A DNA stretch of 64,000 nucleotides from Ruegeria sp. R13_0 (GCF_017743995.1 NZ_JAGHRB010000010.1:62001-126000); one strand, 5' to 3'. Shown: positions 44,736 through 54,163, numbered from the stretch's first letter. The notes: generated from the letters alone by a model not told the origin. Translations and numbers: made by a program.

Positions 44736-46001
44736 TTAACTGGCCTTTCCGAAGATCACGCTGGCATTGGTGCCACCAAACCCGAACGAGTTCGAAAGGG
44801 CCACGTTGATCTCACGCTCGCGCTTTTCGTTCGGAGCCAGATCAATCGGCGTTTCAACCGCCGGATTGTCGAGGTTGATGGTTGGAGGAGCCACCTGATC
44901 GCGGATCGCAAGGATCGAGAAGATCGCCTCAATCGCGCCCGCAGCCCCGAGCAAGTGCCCCGTGGCCGACTTGGTCGAAGTCATGGTGGCATTCGCTGCA
45001 TGGTCACCCAGCAGACGCTCAACAGCACCCAGTTCGATCGTGTCCGCCATGGTCGAGGTGCCATGCGCGTTGATGTAGTCCAGATCTTTCGGTTCCAGCC
45101 CAGCGCTGCGAAGCGCGGCTTGCATCGAACGCTCGGCCCCGTCGCCATCCTCGGACGGTGCGGTGATGTGATAGGCGTCGCCCGACATGCCGTAGCCCAG
45201 AACCTCGGCATAAATCTTCGCGCCACGCGCCTTCGCGTGTTCATATTCTTCCAGAATGACGATGCCTGCGCCTTCACCCATGACAAAACCATCGCGGTCA
45301 ACGTCGTAGGGGCGGCTGGCTTTCTTCGGATCGTCTGCATACTTAGTCGACAACGCCTTACAGGCGTTGAAACCCGCGATGCCAATCTCGCAGATGCAGC
45401 CCTCGCCGCCACCAGCCACCATGACATCGGCGTCGCCTGCGCGGATGATGCGGCTTGCATCCCCAATCGCATGGGCGCCTGTCGAGCATGCAGTCACGAC
45501 CGAGTGGTTCGGACCCTTGAACCCAAACCGGATCGACACCTGACCGGACGCCAGGTTGATCAGTGCGCCGGGAATAAAGAAGGGCGACACGCGGCGCGGG
45601 CCTTTGTCACGGATCAGATTGGCCGTATCCGCAATCGAGCCCAGCCCACCAATACCTGAACCGATCAGAACGCCGGTGCGCAGGCGATCTTCCTCGCCCT
45701 CAGGGGTCCAGCCCGCATCCTTGCACGCCATTTCCGCTGCGGCGATCGAGTACAGGATGAAGTCTTCGATCTTGCGCTGTTCTTTCGGAGGCATCCAGTC
45801 ATCGGGGTTGAACGTTCCGTTTGTTCCGTCCCCACGCGGCACCTCGCAGGCATAGGTCGTAGTGACCCCGCTTGCCTCGGCATCGAAATGTGTGATTGGC
45901 CCTGCGCCGGACTCTCCGTCCAGCAGACGCGACCAGGTTTCCTCGACTCCGCTGGCCAAAGGAGTGACCAACCCCAGACCGGTTACGACGACTCTGCGCA
46001 T
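44736..46001 (-). CDS. fabF: Beta-ketoacyl-ACP synthase II
   Basis: A 421-residue condensing enzyme of fatty acid elongation. The catalytic triad is visible as Cys in VTACSTGAHAIG, His in YINAHGTSTMADTIE and His in KSATGHLLGAAG. It begins MRRVVVTGLGLVTPLASGVE, the family start. It belongs to the fabD-fabG-acpP-fabF-mltG cluster, although two unrelated genes separate it from acpP here. Confidence 0.96.
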   Translation of the reverse strand: MRRVVVTGLGLVTPLASGVEETWSRLLDGESGAGPITHFDAEASGVTTTYACEVPRGDGTNGTFNPDDWMPPKEQRKIEDFILYSIAAAEMACKDAGWTPEGEEDRLRTGVLIGSGIGGLGSIADTANLIRDKGPRRVSPFFIPGALINLASGQVSIRFGFKGPNHSVVTACSTGAHAIGDASRIIRAGDADVMVAGGGEGCICEIGIAGFNACKALSTKYADDPKKASRPYDVDRDGFVMGEGAGIVILEEYEHAKARGAKIYAEVLGYGMSGDAYHITAPSEDGDGAERSMQAALRSAGLEPKDLDYINAHGTSTMADTIELGAVERLLGDHAANATMTSTKSATGHLLGAAGAIEAIFSILAIRDQVAPPTINLDNPAVETPIDLAPNEKREREINVALSNSFGFGGTNASVIFGKAS

Positions 46002-46191
46002 GAAGTGCCTCTTGCCTGCTTACTGTTATGCGAACCGCTCATACCCCGGCCCGGGGTGCGGGGGCAAGGGCCACGCTCCATTCCCCGTCTGCATCTTGCG
46101 GTTTCAGCTTGATTTTGGGCGATCCTGCGCCTGTCGATTTCTCGCGCCCTTCCAAAATTGGAGGGCGCGAGGGTTTTCAATTTTGGTTCCG

Positions 46192-46935
46192 CTACTGGAA
46201 CTGCGCTACAGGCTCACGTGCCGCGGCCGCAACGCCCAAAACTTCGGACAGATCGACTGTTTTCCGGAACAAGGCCCGACCGACAATCGCGCCCGCGATG
46301 TTCGGGATGTAGGACAGACGCGAGATATCGTCCGCAGTCCGCACCACACCGCTGGCAATGACGGGCGTCCGCGAATGCTGCGCGAGGCCCGAGATCAGGC
46401 CCAGCTGCGCCTCGACGTCTTCCATGTCACTGTCGATATCGGTCACAACGATAGCTGCGAAAGGCGTGCCGTCAAAGGCATCAATGAACGCCTCGGCTGT
46501 GAACGCGCTTTGGCTGCGCCAGCCGTCGGTCATGACAAACCCCTGCCAGACATCCACCGCAAGAACGATCTGATCCGGGTAGAGCTTCGCCAGCTCCTTC
46601 ACCAGATTAGGGTCCCGTGCCGCAAGCGTCCCGATCACAACGCGGCCCGCGCCCTTGTCGATCCAGTATTCAACCTGCTCGCGGTTACGCATACCACCGG
46701 CCAATTGCACGGGGATCTCGGCCGACCGAATGATCTCTTCCACCAGTTCATGGTTGGTATCACGGCCTTCAACAGCGTCGAAATCTGTCAGATGCATCCA
46801 CTCGGCCCCGGCCTCGGCCCAACCGCGCGCGGTTTCGACCGGGTTCACATGCCAGATCATCGCGTCCTCCAGACGCCCTTTGTCCAAGGTGACGCAGCGA
46901 CCGTTCTGAAGTTCCATTGTGGGATAGATTCTCAT
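46192..46935 (-). CDS. HisA/HisF-family paralogue
   Basis: A 247-residue (beta/alpha)8 barrel of the HisA/HisF family (MRIYPTMELQNGRCVTLDKG). In true HisA the catalytic base is an Asp at position 8 (AIDL); here the residue is Glu8 (TMEL). The second catalytic Asp is kept (Asp128 in LAVDVWQGF), as are phosphate-binding GGMRN and the second GxVxxxxD region. No other histidine gene is near. It may be a divergent isomerase with another sugar-phosphate substrate, or a HisA spare. It is placed within the fatty-acid cluster. Confidence 0.78.
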   Translation of the reverse strand: MRIYPTMELQNGRCVTLDKGRLEDAMIWHVNPVETARGWAEAGAEWMHLTDFDAVEGRDTNHELVEEIIRSAEIPVQLAGGMRNREQVEYWIDKGAGRVVIGTLAARDPNLVKELAKLYPDQIVLAVDVWQGFVMTDGWRSQSAFTAEAFIDAFDGTPFAAIVVTDIDSDMEDVEAQLGLISGLAQHSRTPVIASGVVRTADDISRLSYIPNIAGAIVGRALFRKTVDLSEVLGVAAAAREPVAQFQ

Positions 46936-47059
46936 GAGCTTTCTCCTCCGCCCAATCGCGCTAAAGTCTCAGACTAACATAGCCTGTTACTGCGTTGAGT
47001 GCTGCAACCAGGATCGGCATTGTTTGGTCTTTTTGCGGCATCGCAGCACGCTGGCGGAA

Positions 47060-47599
47060 TCACGCCCGTGCCGGAGGGCCGTTGCGACGCAGTAGATGGA
47101 CCGCTGTGCCGTTGTACTCGGCCTCGCGCATCACGACATAACCCAGCTTTTTCGCCAGCTTCTGTGACGAGGCGTTGGCTGCGTTCACCATCGCCACCAA
47201 TCGGCCCGGCATAATCCGATCAAACCAGTCATGGGCGGCCTGAGCGGCCTCATATCCCAAACCCAGCCCCTGTGCTTCGGGGGCCAGAACCCAACCGGCC
47301 TCGGGATAAGTGTCAAAATCCTCACCCATCGCACGGTTTCCATAGAAGAACCCGGCCTGTCCGATCAGCTTGCGATTCGATTGCTGCAATACGCCCCATT
47401 GCCCGAACCCGGCCATCTGCCAATGCCCTGCATTGCGCAGAAACGAGTCCCATGCCTCACCGCGCGACCGCGGGGTTCCACCAATATGACGCGTCACACA
47501 CGGGTCGCGCCAGATCTCGGCGAACCGTTCAAAATCCTCAGGGCGCATCGCACAGAGTGTCAGACGCGCCGTGTTTATCATTGGGGTGGATCTTATCAT
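47060..47599 (-). CDS. GNAT family N-acetyltransferase
   Basis: A 179-residue acetyltransferase of the RimJ/RimL-like group (Acetyltransf_3). It begins MIRSTPMINTARLTLCAMRP, has the acetyl-CoA-binding stretch in PEAQGLGLGYEAAQAAHDWF, and ends with the NAANASSQKLAKKLGYVV helix of the family. Such enzymes modify protein N-termini or small amines; the target cannot be told. It sits between the HisA-like gene and acpP on the same strand. A second in-frame ATG six codons on is possible. Confidence 0.87.
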   Translation of the reverse strand: MIRSTPMINTARLTLCAMRPEDFERFAEIWRDPCVTRHIGGTPRSRGEAWDSFLRNAGHWQMAGFGQWGVLQQSNRKLIGQAGFFYGNRAMGEDFDTYPEAGWVLAPEAQGLGLGYEAAQAAHDWFDRIMPGRLVAMVNAANASSQKLAKKLGYVVMREAEYNGTAVHLLRRNGPPARA

Positions 47600-47684
47600 G
47601 TCCTGCCCACCTTGAATTGTGCCTCAGTGGAAACAGTGCGAATCGAAATCGCCTTGTGCAACCCTGAATTTAATGCAGGCACAA

Positions 47685-47721
47685 AAAAGCGGCGCCTCCG
47701 TTGCCCGGAAGCGCCGCTTTT
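47685..47721. terminator. Terminator after acpP
   Basis: Stem AAAAGCGGCGC / GCGCCGCTTTT with a 15-base loop and A/T runs on both sides, just beyond the acpP stop codon on the minus strand. Confidence 0.85.
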
Positions 47722-47738
47722 CTATCAATACGATACGC

Positions 47739-47972
47739 TTAGGACGCTTCGCTGATGAATTTGACGGCGTCGCCAAAGGTCTGGATGGTCTCGGCTGCGT
47801 CATCGGGGATCTCGATGCCGAACTCTTCTTCGAAGGCCATGACCAGTTCAACGGTGTCCAGGCTGTCTGCGCCCAGGTCGTCGATGAACGAAGCGTTTTC
47901 CGCTACTTTGTCTTCTTCAACACCCAGGTGTTCAACAACGATCTTCTTCACGCGATCTGCGACGTCGCTCAT
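47739..47972 (-). CDS. acpP: Acyl carrier protein
   Basis: A 77-residue acidic helical carrier of growing acyl chains. The phosphopantetheine attachment serine is in [18 protein letters not shown]. It starts [20 protein letters not shown], the family form, and lies downstream of fabG, with its own terminator behind it. It should be strongly expressed. An acyl-ACP pool from this gene also feeds AHL synthesis by LuxI at 55774. Confidence 0.97.
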   Translation of the reverse strand: MSDVADRVKKIVVEHLGVEEDKVAENASFIDDLGADSLDTVELVMAFEEEFGIEIPDDAAETIQTFGDAVKFISEAS

Positions 47973-48181
47973 GTCTATTCCTCATTCTTTCTTCAGGGCG
48001 ATCCGCCCGGTTCTGCCCTTGCCCGCTCGGGATGGACTTGGTTTGCCCGTTCCGGGCGGTTTGGCTCCCGGCTGTCCGGGAAAGTTGAGGGCCGACCGCA
48101 ACGACCGACCCCAGCATGGATGCGCCGCCTATAGCATAGTCGACGCACAAGGCAAACGCTTTCGCACCGCCTTGATTGCGG

Positions 48182-48919
48182 TCACAACATGGCCATGCCG
48201 CCGTTCACATGCAAGGTTGTTCCGGTCACGTATCCGGCCTCGGGGCTGGACAGGTACAGAACAGCGGCCGCGATTTCCTCAGGGTCACCCATGCGACCGG
48301 CCGGAACTTTCAGCAACAAACCTTTTTTCTGCTCGTCCGTCAGCTTTTCCGTCATCGCCGTAGTGATAAAGCCAGGGGCCACTGCGTTCACCGTAATCCC
48401 ACGCGTTGCGACCTCATGCGCCAACGCTTTCGAGAACCCGATCATCCCTGCCTTTGAGGCCGCATAGTTCGCTTGCCCCGGATTGCCGATCGCTGCAACC
48501 ACGGACGAGACATTCACGATCCGGCCCCAGCGCGCCTTCATCATGCCGCGGATCACGCCTTTGCACAGCTTCATGGTCGAGGTCATGTTGACGTCAATGA
48601 CGCTCTGCCATTCCTCGTCAGACATGCGCATGAACAGGTTGTCACGTGTGATACCCGCGTTGTTGACCAGGATATCGACCGAACCCATCGCCTCAGCTGC
48701 CTGTTTCGGCAGGGCTTCGACGGCTTCGGAATCGCTCAGGTTGCACGGCAGCACGTGGGCGCGTTCGCCCAGTTCGTCGGCCAGTTTCTGCAGCGGTTCA
48801 ACCCGCGTGCCGGACAGACCGACCGAGGCACCCGCGCCGTGCAGAGCCCGTGCGATATCGCCTCCGATACCACCCGAAGCGCCGGTGATAAGCGCGTTCT
48901 TACCTGTCAAATCAAACAT
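48182..48919 (-). CDS. fabG: 3-oxoacyl-ACP reductase
   Basis: A 245-residue short-chain dehydrogenase that reduces 3-oxoacyl-ACP with NADPH. Cofactor motif TGASGGIGGDIA near residue 12, NNAGITRDNL, the catalytic Ser-Tyr-Lys in NVSSVVAAIGNPGQANYAASKAG (split: Ser, then Tyr and Lys), and the C-terminal GYVTGTTLHVNGGMAM. It follows fabD by 42 bases. Confidence 0.96.
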   Translation of the reverse strand: MFDLTGKNALITGASGGIGGDIARALHGAGASVGLSGTRVEPLQKLADELGERAHVLPCNLSDSEAVEALPKQAAEAMGSVDILVNNAGITRDNLFMRMSDEEWQSVIDVNMTSTMKLCKGVIRGMMKARWGRIVNVSSVVAAIGNPGQANYAASKAGMIGFSKALAHEVATRGITVNAVAPGFITTAMTEKLTDEQKKGLLLKVPAGRMGDPEEIAAAVLYLSSPEAGYVTGTTLHVNGGMAML

Positions 48920-48961
48920 TCTATTTCCCTCGTGAGGCGCCCCGAAGGCCGCGTTCTATGC

Positions 48962-49900
48962 TTACGATTCGGCCCGAACGGCCTTTTGAACATCCTCGGG
49001 CGTACCAACGGCCTTGCCTGCAATTGCCCGGTCAATTTTGCGGATCATACCCGACAGAGCCTTACCCGCGCCAATTTCCCATGTCTCGGTGACACCCTGC
49101 GCCGCCATGTATTGCACGCTTTCCCGCCAGCGGACCGATCCTGTGACCTGCTCGACCAGCAATTGGCGGATCAAATCGGGGTCTGTGACCGCCTCGGCCC
49201 GCACATTGGCGATCAGAGGAATGGCCGGTGCCTTGATCTCAACGGCGGCCAGTGCCTCGGCCATCACATCCGCAGCGGGTTGCATCAGCGCGCAATGGAA
49301 CGGAGCGCTGACTGGCAGCATAACCGCACGCTTTGCGCCCCTTTCTTTGGCAATCTCAGCCGCGCGTTCCACGGCAGCTTTTGCGCCGGACACCACAACC
49401 TGAGTCGGGTCGTTGTCATTGGCCGCCTGACAAACCTCACCCTGCGCGGCCTCTTCAGCCACAGAGCGCACGGCATCAAGATCCAGCCCCAAGATCGCAG
49501 CCATCGCACCTTCGCCCACCGGCACGGCGCTTTGCATGGCTTGTCCACGGGTCCGCAACAGACGTGCGGTATCGGCCACCGACAACGCACCAGCTGCAGC
49601 AAGTGCGGAATACTCACCCAATGAATGCCCGGCCACAAAAGCGGCATCGGTGACCGAGACGCCTTCGGCCTCAAGCGAGCGCATCGCCGCCATCGAGGTC
49701 GCCATCAGCGCCGGTTGTGCGTTCTGTGTCAGGGTCAGATCGGCAATATCGCCTTCCCAGATCAGCTGGCTTAGCTTTTCGCCAAGCGCGTCGTCCACCT
49801 CGTCAAAAATGGCCTGAGCCGCCGGGTATGCCTCGGCCAGAGCCTTGCCCATGCCGATGGTCTGGGCACCCTGCCCTGGGAAAACGAACGCGCGTGTCAT
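48962..49900 (-). CDS. fabD: Malonyl-CoA:ACP transacylase
   Basis: A 312-residue enzyme that loads malonate onto ACP. The N-terminus MTRAFVFPGQGAQTIGMG and active-site GHSLGEYSAL (Ser nucleophile), plus the His in LPVSAPFHCALM, are all present. The start was set at 49900 with AAGAGG upstream; a longer open frame reaching 50692 is a shadow of the divergent b561 gene. fabD heads the cluster and is divergent from the b561-YceI gene. Confidence 0.96.
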   Translation of the reverse strand: MTRAFVFPGQGAQTIGMGKALAEAYPAAQAIFDEVDDALGEKLSQLIWEGDIADLTLTQNAQPALMATSMAAMRSLEAEGVSVTDAAFVAGHSLGEYSALAAAGALSVADTARLLRTRGQAMQSAVPVGEGAMAAILGLDLDAVRSVAEEAAQGEVCQAANDNDPTQVVVSGAKAAVERAAEIAKERGAKRAVMLPVSAPFHCALMQPAADVMAEALAAVEIKAPAIPLIANVRAEAVTDPDLIRQLLVEQVTGSVRWRESVQYMAAQGVTETWEIGAGKALSGMIRKIDRAIAGKAVGTPEDVQKAVRAES

Positions 49901-50074
49901 TGCAACCTCTTGGATGACGTTAGGTTGCGGCGGGGTGTAAACCGTGTGAGGACGCGGCACAAGTAGGGCCTGCGCTCTGCATTCGGGCACCATATCTGTG
50001 CGCGGGTCGGGCTTGTGCCAAATCCGTCTGGCTTTAGGTTCAAGACAGCCAATCGAATCCGGAGCGTGCAAGAG

Positions 50075-51301
50075 ATGCCCTCGACCAATACCTATTCCAC
50101 CTATGGCAGCGTGACCAAAACCTTCCACTGGTTGACCGCCCTGCTGATCCTGACCGCCCTGCCCTTGGGCTGGTTTGCCAATGATCTGGCGCATGCCATC
50201 TACGACCCGAACATCCCGACCAGCGAATCCGATATCGCGCGGGCCGCAACGTTGTTTTCCCTGCATAAAACGATCGGGGTCACCGTGTTCTTCGTGGCGC
50301 TGGCGCGTATCCTTTGGGCGCTGACCCAAACCAAACCCGCCCTGCTGAATGCCGACAATAAACCCGAGGCCTTCGCGGCCGAGACCGTTCACTGGATGCT
50401 CTATGCTTCGCTTGTTCTGGTACCCCTGACCGGCTGGATTCACCACGCCGCGACCGAAGGCTTTGCGCCCATCTGGTGGCCCTTCGGCCAAAACCTGCCC
50501 TTCGTGCCCAAATCCCTCTATTTGTCCGAGGTGACGGCAAACCTGCATTGGCTGTTCATCTGGGTTCTTGCCGGGTCGCTGGCGCTGCACATCGCGGGCG
50601 CGCTGAAACATCATGTCGTGGACAAGGACAGCACCCTGCGGCGGATGCTGCCGGGACACGCTGATGCGTCCGAGCCTCCGGCCCAGCACCACTCACCCGT
50701 ACCTGCATTTGCAGCTTTGGCCATCTGGGGCGCCGTTCTGGTCGGTGGCTGGTCCATCGGAGTGTTCGAGGATCACGCAAAAGGCGCCGTGGACGCGGCC
50801 GAGCTTGGCGATGTGCAATCCGACTGGAACGTCGAAGAGGGCACCCTGTCGATCACCATCTCTCAGTTGGGCAGCCCAGTCACCGGGAGCTTCGGCGAAT
50901 GGACGGCCGCAATCGCGTTTGAAGAACCCGCCCAACCGGGCCCTGCGGGATCGGTGGATGTGACCATCGCCATCGCTTCGCTCAGCCTCGGGACAGTCAC
51001 GGACCAAGCCATGGGCGCTGATTTCTTCGACAGCGCGCAATTCCCAACGGCCCAGTTCAAAGCTGACCTGTTCAAAACAGATACAGGCTACGAGGCCCGA
51101 GGCCCCCTGACCATCCGAGACAAATCGGTGGACGTCATACTACCCTTCTCACTGCAGCTCGAGGACGATACCGCAACCATGTCCGGCACATTGGAGCTGA
51201 ACCGCATGGCGTTCGATGTGGGCACATCCCAACCGACCGAAGAGTCTCTGGGCTTCAACGTTACGGTTTCCGTTGACCTGACGGCGAAACGTTCTGAATA
51301 A
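50075..51301 (+). CDS. Cytochrome b561-YceI fusion protein
   Basis: A 408-residue inner-membrane protein. Residues 1-200 form a cytochrome b561 domain with four helices and haem-ligand histidines in VTKTFHWLTALL, SLHKTIGVTVFF, ANLHWLFIWVL and LALHIAGALKHH. A further helix at about 212-232 leads to a C-terminal YceI lipocalin-like domain (about 245-408, with MGADFFDSAQFPTAQFKADL) that can bind isoprenoids such as quinones outside. The pairing suggests electron transfer between quinone and a bound lipid. The start at 50075 is supported by GGAG upstream. Confidence 0.9.
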   Translation: MPSTNTYSTYGSVTKTFHWLTALLILTALPLGWFANDLAHAIYDPNIPTSESDIARAATLFSLHKTIGVTVFFVALARILWALTQTKPALLNADNKPEAFAAETVHWMLYASLVLVPLTGWIHHAATEGFAPIWWPFGQNLPFVPKSLYLSEVTANLHWLFIWVLAGSLALHIAGALKHHVVDKDSTLRRMLPGHADASEPPAQHHSPVPAFAALAIWGAVLVGGWSIGVFEDHAKGAVDAAELGDVQSDWNVEEGTLSITISQLGSPVTGSFGEWTAAIAFEEPAQPGPAGSVDVTIAIASLSLGTVTDQAMGADFFDSAQFPTAQFKADLFKTDTGYEARGPLTIRDKSVDVILPFSLQLEDDTATMSGTLELNRMAFDVGTSQPTEESLGFNVTVSVDLTAKRSE

Positions 51302-51307
51302 AAAAGA

Positions 51308-51337
51308 AACCGCCGGGGGTTTTGGCCCCCGGCGGTT
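51308..51337. terminator. Terminator between the two YceI-type genes
   Basis: 12-bp stem AACCGCCGGGGG / CCCCCGGCGGTT around a 6-base loop. It lies between the convergent b561-YceI and YceI genes; the plus strand has a preceding A-run, so it fits best as terminator of the minus-strand gene. Confidence 0.8.
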
Positions 51338-51361
51338 GTGATCCAAAGGATCAGCGCAGAT

Positions 51362-51934
51362 TTACTCGGCTTTCTGAGCCTCGACCGAGATCTGCACCTG
51401 AACTTCATCACTGACGAAGGGCGCGAACTGGCCAAGGTCGAACTCGCTGCGCACCAGCGTCGTTGTTGCGTCGAAGCCGGCCCAGGGCTTGTTTGCCATC
51501 GGGTGGTTGTCAGCCTTGTTCAGCTTGGCATCCAGAACGACCGATTTGGTAACGCCGTTCATGGTCAGGTCACCGGTGATGTTTGCGGTGTTTTCGCCAG
51601 TCACTTCGATCGAGGTCGAGGTGAACGTAATCAGGTCCCCTTCGGCGGCGCCAAAGAAATCCTCGGTCATGAAGTGATCTTCACGCGGCTTCCAGCCTGT
51701 GAACATCTCTAAAACCGGCATGGAGACCGAAACGCTCGACGCGGCGGGGTCTTCCTGATCGAAAATGATCTCGCCTTCAAAGCCCGAGAACATGCCGTAA
51801 GTGGTCGAGAAACCAAGGTGATCGTAGCTGAAAAGCACCTGGCTGTGGCTAGAGTCCAGAACGTATTTTTCGGCGCTGGCGAAAGCAGTGGTTGCCGTAA
51901 GGGCAAGCGCGGCAGCAAGGAGGGTGGATTTCAT
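51362..51934 (-). CDS. Periplasmic YceI family protein
   Basis: A 190-residue lipocalin-like protein of the YceI family. A signal peptide (MKSTLLAAALALTATTAFA, cleavage near residue 20) places it in the periplasm. The core has YVLDSSHSQVLFSYDHLGFS and the conserved FFGAAEGDLITFTS region. It binds isoprenoid quinones or related lipids in known members. It converges on the b561-YceI fusion, so the locus holds two YceI modules. Confidence 0.93.
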   Translation of the reverse strand: MKSTLLAAALALTATTAFASAEKYVLDSSHSQVLFSYDHLGFSTTYGMFSGFEGEIIFDQEDPAASSVSVSMPVLEMFTGWKPREDHFMTEDFFGAAEGDLITFTSTSIEVTGENTANITGDLTMNGVTKSVVLDAKLNKADNHPMANKPWAGFDATTTLVRSEFDLGQFAPFVSDEVQVQISVEAQKAE

Positions 51935-52064
51935 GACTGTCTCCGGGTTTGTGGACTATATGCAAACATAGTGCGTTTGCTCGGAAACAAAAATGTGCTG
52001 CCTAAGGGCAGCACACAAGTCTTTTTGATTCACAATTTCTGTGCTTGGTTGAACAGAATAAATC

Positions 52065-52583
52065 TCAGGCGAAAATTGTTACACTTTGGCTGAGTTGCCC
52101 CTTCAGCGCTCGGCTGACATCCGCCGATTGCAGTGGCAGTTTCATCAGCAGGCTGCCGTCAACATCGAACAGCTGCACCTCGTCATCCTCGAACTTTGCA
52201 CCACCCAGGCTGTCATAGCTGCGACGCAGAACGGTCTGAGGGCGTCCGTTTTCATTCTTCTGCAGCACGCGTACCTCGCGGCGGATCGGATCAAAATAGG
52301 CATCCGGGCGGCTGTCCATCACTTCGATCGTCAACAGGCTTACGCCAACGATCAAAAACACCATCGATGCGACCATTTTGATCGGCCAAACCTCGGCTCC
52401 CAACATCGAACCGGGCATCAGCCACATCGAAAAGGCGGAAACGATCAGGAAGGCTCCGACGGCGCGCGCCAGAACCAGCCGCGCTTGCCAGTTCGCTTTG
52501 AACGTGATCATGACCGGAACGGAGTGCTCAAAGCTCGTGCCCGTCGCTTGATTTTCGAGCGTATTTGTCTGAATCGCGGTCAT
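52065..52583 (-). CDS. Two-helix membrane protein, unknown function
   Basis: A 172-residue protein not recognised. It has an N-terminal cytoplasmic part with FEHSVPVMITFKANWQARL, two membrane helices (about 42-62 and 70-92), and a C-terminal cytoplasmic beta-rich part ending VSRALKGQLSQSVTIFA. The start at 52583 is favoured because AAGGG lies 10 bases upstream; the ATG three codons earlier (52592) is too close to it. A 284-base gap then separates it from divergent rpsF. Confidence 0.6.
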   Translation of the reverse strand: MTAIQTNTLENQATGTSFEHSVPVMITFKANWQARLVLARAVGAFLIVSAFSMWLMPGSMLGAEVWPIKMVASMVFLIVGVSLLTIEVMDSRPDAYFDPIRREVRVLQKNENGRPQTVLRRSYDSLGGAKFEDDEVQLFDVDGSLLMKLPLQSADVSRALKGQLSQSVTIFA

Positions 52584-52867
52584 AACATCCATACCCTTAT
52601 TAAGGTTACCGTCGTAAGTCTGTGCTATCCGGTTATTTCCGGGTTGCTTATCAACTTCGGGGCGAAAAGCGTCAGGAATTGGGCGCAGCAGTGGAAATTG
52701 GGCGACTTCACAGAGGCATATGTGGCAGGGCTTGCCCCGCCCGCTCAAACGTGTATACGAGGCCATCCTTCGCAGGAGATATGAATCGCGCAGCCTCTCG
52801 TGGCAGGGTCGCGAAGGACCAGATGGCCCCGCCTTTGAAATGCGCCTTGATATAAACAGGAGTGCAC

Positions 52868-53221
52868 ATGCCACTGTATGAGCATGTAATGATCGCGCGT
52901 CAGGATCTGTCCAACGCGCAGGCAGAAAGCCTTGTCGAACATTTCGGCACCGTTCTGGCTGACAACGGCGGCAACGTCGTCGAAAGCGAGTACTGGGGCG
53001 TCAAGACGATGGCTTACAAGATCAACAAGAACCGCAAGGGCCACTACGCCTTCTTGAAAACCGATGCCCCCTCGGGTGCGGTTCAGGAAATGGAACGCCT
53101 GATGCGCCTGCATGACGACGTTATGCGCGTTCTGACCATCAAGGTCGACGAGCATGCCGAGGGCCCCTCGGTTCAGATGCAGAAGCGCGATGAGCGCGAA
53201 GGCCGCCGCGAGCGCCGCTGA
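52868..53221 (+). CDS. rpsF: 30S ribosomal protein S6
   Basis: A 117-residue small-subunit protein (MPLYEHVMIARQDLSNAQAE) that binds 16S rRNA together with S18. The family core GGNVVESEYWGVKTMAYKI is split over strands 2-3. CAGGAG lies 5 bases before the ATG at 52868; a GTG two codons earlier is not used. It heads the conserved rpsF-rpsR-rplI operon. Confidence 0.97.
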   Translation: MPLYEHVMIARQDLSNAQAESLVEHFGTVLADNGGNVVESEYWGVKTMAYKINKNRKGHYAFLKTDAPSGAVQEMERLMRLHDDVMRVLTIKVDEHAEGPSVQMQKRDEREGRRERR

Positions 53222-53248
53222 TCAACGCCTGACGAAAGGACATAAACC

Positions 53249-53476
53249 ATGGCCGCAAAACCATTTTTCCGCCGCCGCAAGGTCTGCCCGTTCTCGGGTG
53301 AGAACGCGCCGAAAATCGACTACAAAGACACCCGTCTGCTGCAGCGCTACATCTCTGAGCGTGGCAAGATTGTACCTTCGCGCATCACCGCCGTTTCGGC
53401 GAAAAAGCAGCGTGAACTGGCCCGTGCTATCAAGCGCGCCCGCTTCCTCGCCCTGCTGCCCTACGCTGTGAAGTAA
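53249..53476 (+). CDS. rpsR: 30S ribosomal protein S18
   Basis: A 75-residue basic protein that forms a heterodimer with S6 on the platform of the small subunit. Signature [20 protein letters not shown] and [19 protein letters not shown]. It lies 27 bases after rpsF and 12 before rplI. The cysteine in KVCPFS is a partial zinc-ribbon remnant. Confidence 0.97.
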   Translation: MAAKPFFRRRKVCPFSGENAPKIDYKDTRLLQRYISERGKIVPSRITAVSAKKQRELARAIKRARFLALLPYAVK

Positions 53477-53488
53477 GGAGAGACTGAC

Positions 53489-54109
53489 ATGCAAGTTATC
53501 CTTCTGGAACGCGTTGCGAAACTGGGTCAAATGGGCGACGTCGTTGACGTTAAGCCCGGCTACGCCCGCAACTTCCTGCTGCCCCAAGGCAAAGCCCTGA
53601 GCGCGTCGAACGCCAACATCGCGTCGTTCGAAGCCCAGAAAGCACAGCTGGAAGCGCGCAACCTGGAAACCAAGAAAGAAGCTGAAGCCCTGGCTGAAAA
53701 GCTGGACGGTCAGCAGTTCATCGTGATTCGCTCGGCATCGGATGCGGGTGCTCTGTACGGTTCGGTCACCCCGCGTGACGCCGCAGACGCTGCGACCGAA
53801 GCAGGCTTCACCGTCGACAAGAAACAGGTCGTTCTGGTCGCTCCGATCAAAGAACTGGGCCTGCACGCGGTTGCAGTTCGCCTGCACCCCGAGGTTGAAG
53901 TCGAGATCAAGATGAACGTCGCTCGTTCGGAAGAAGAAGCCGAACTGCAGGCATCGGGCAAATCGATTCAGGAACTGGCTGCTGAAGAAGAAGCCGCTGC
54001 TGAATTCGAAATCGCCGAACTGTTTGACGACATCGGCTCGGCCGCGTCGGAAGACGAAGATCTGGCACCCGAGGCCGCTCCGGCGGACGAAGACGAAGCC
54101 AAAGCCTGA
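53489..54109 (+). CDS. rplI: 50S ribosomal protein L9
   Basis: A 206-residue large-subunit protein with N-terminal rRNA-binding domain ([20 protein letters not shown]), long connecting helix (about 40-75) and C-terminal domain (about 80-150). It is longer than the usual 150 residues: about 55 acidic residues at the C-terminus are extra, a feature of alphaproteobacterial L9. A terminator follows. Confidence 0.96.
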   Translation: MQVILLERVAKLGQMGDVVDVKPGYARNFLLPQGKALSASNANIASFEAQKAQLEARNLETKKEAEALAEKLDGQQFIVIRSASDAGALYGSVTPRDAADAATEAGFTVDKKQVVLVAPIKELGLHAVAVRLHPEVEVEIKMNVARSEEEAELQASGKSIQELAAEEEAAAEFEIAELFDDIGSAASEDEDLAPEAAPADEDEAKA

Positions 54110-54131
54110 TCTGGCTGACGCAACAAGATTG

Positions 54132-54163
54132 AAGGGCTGCGCCACTCGCGCGGCCCTTTTTCG
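54132..54163 (+). terminator. Terminator of the rpsF-rpsR-rplI operon
   Basis: Stem AAGGGCTGCGC / GCGCGGCCCTT (one mismatch or wobble) with a short loop, followed by TTTTT. Confidence 0.82.

Noticed and set aside
49901..50692. Long N-terminal extension of fabD
   Set aside because: FabD proteins start at MTRAFVFPGQGAQ; the upstream 264 codons overlap the b561 gene on the other strand and look random.
52593..52867. Small gene or RNA between the two-helix protein and rpsF
   Set aside because: The short open frames are without ribosome binding sites and no stable conserved-looking RNA fold or tRNA is seen; treated as a divergent promoter region.
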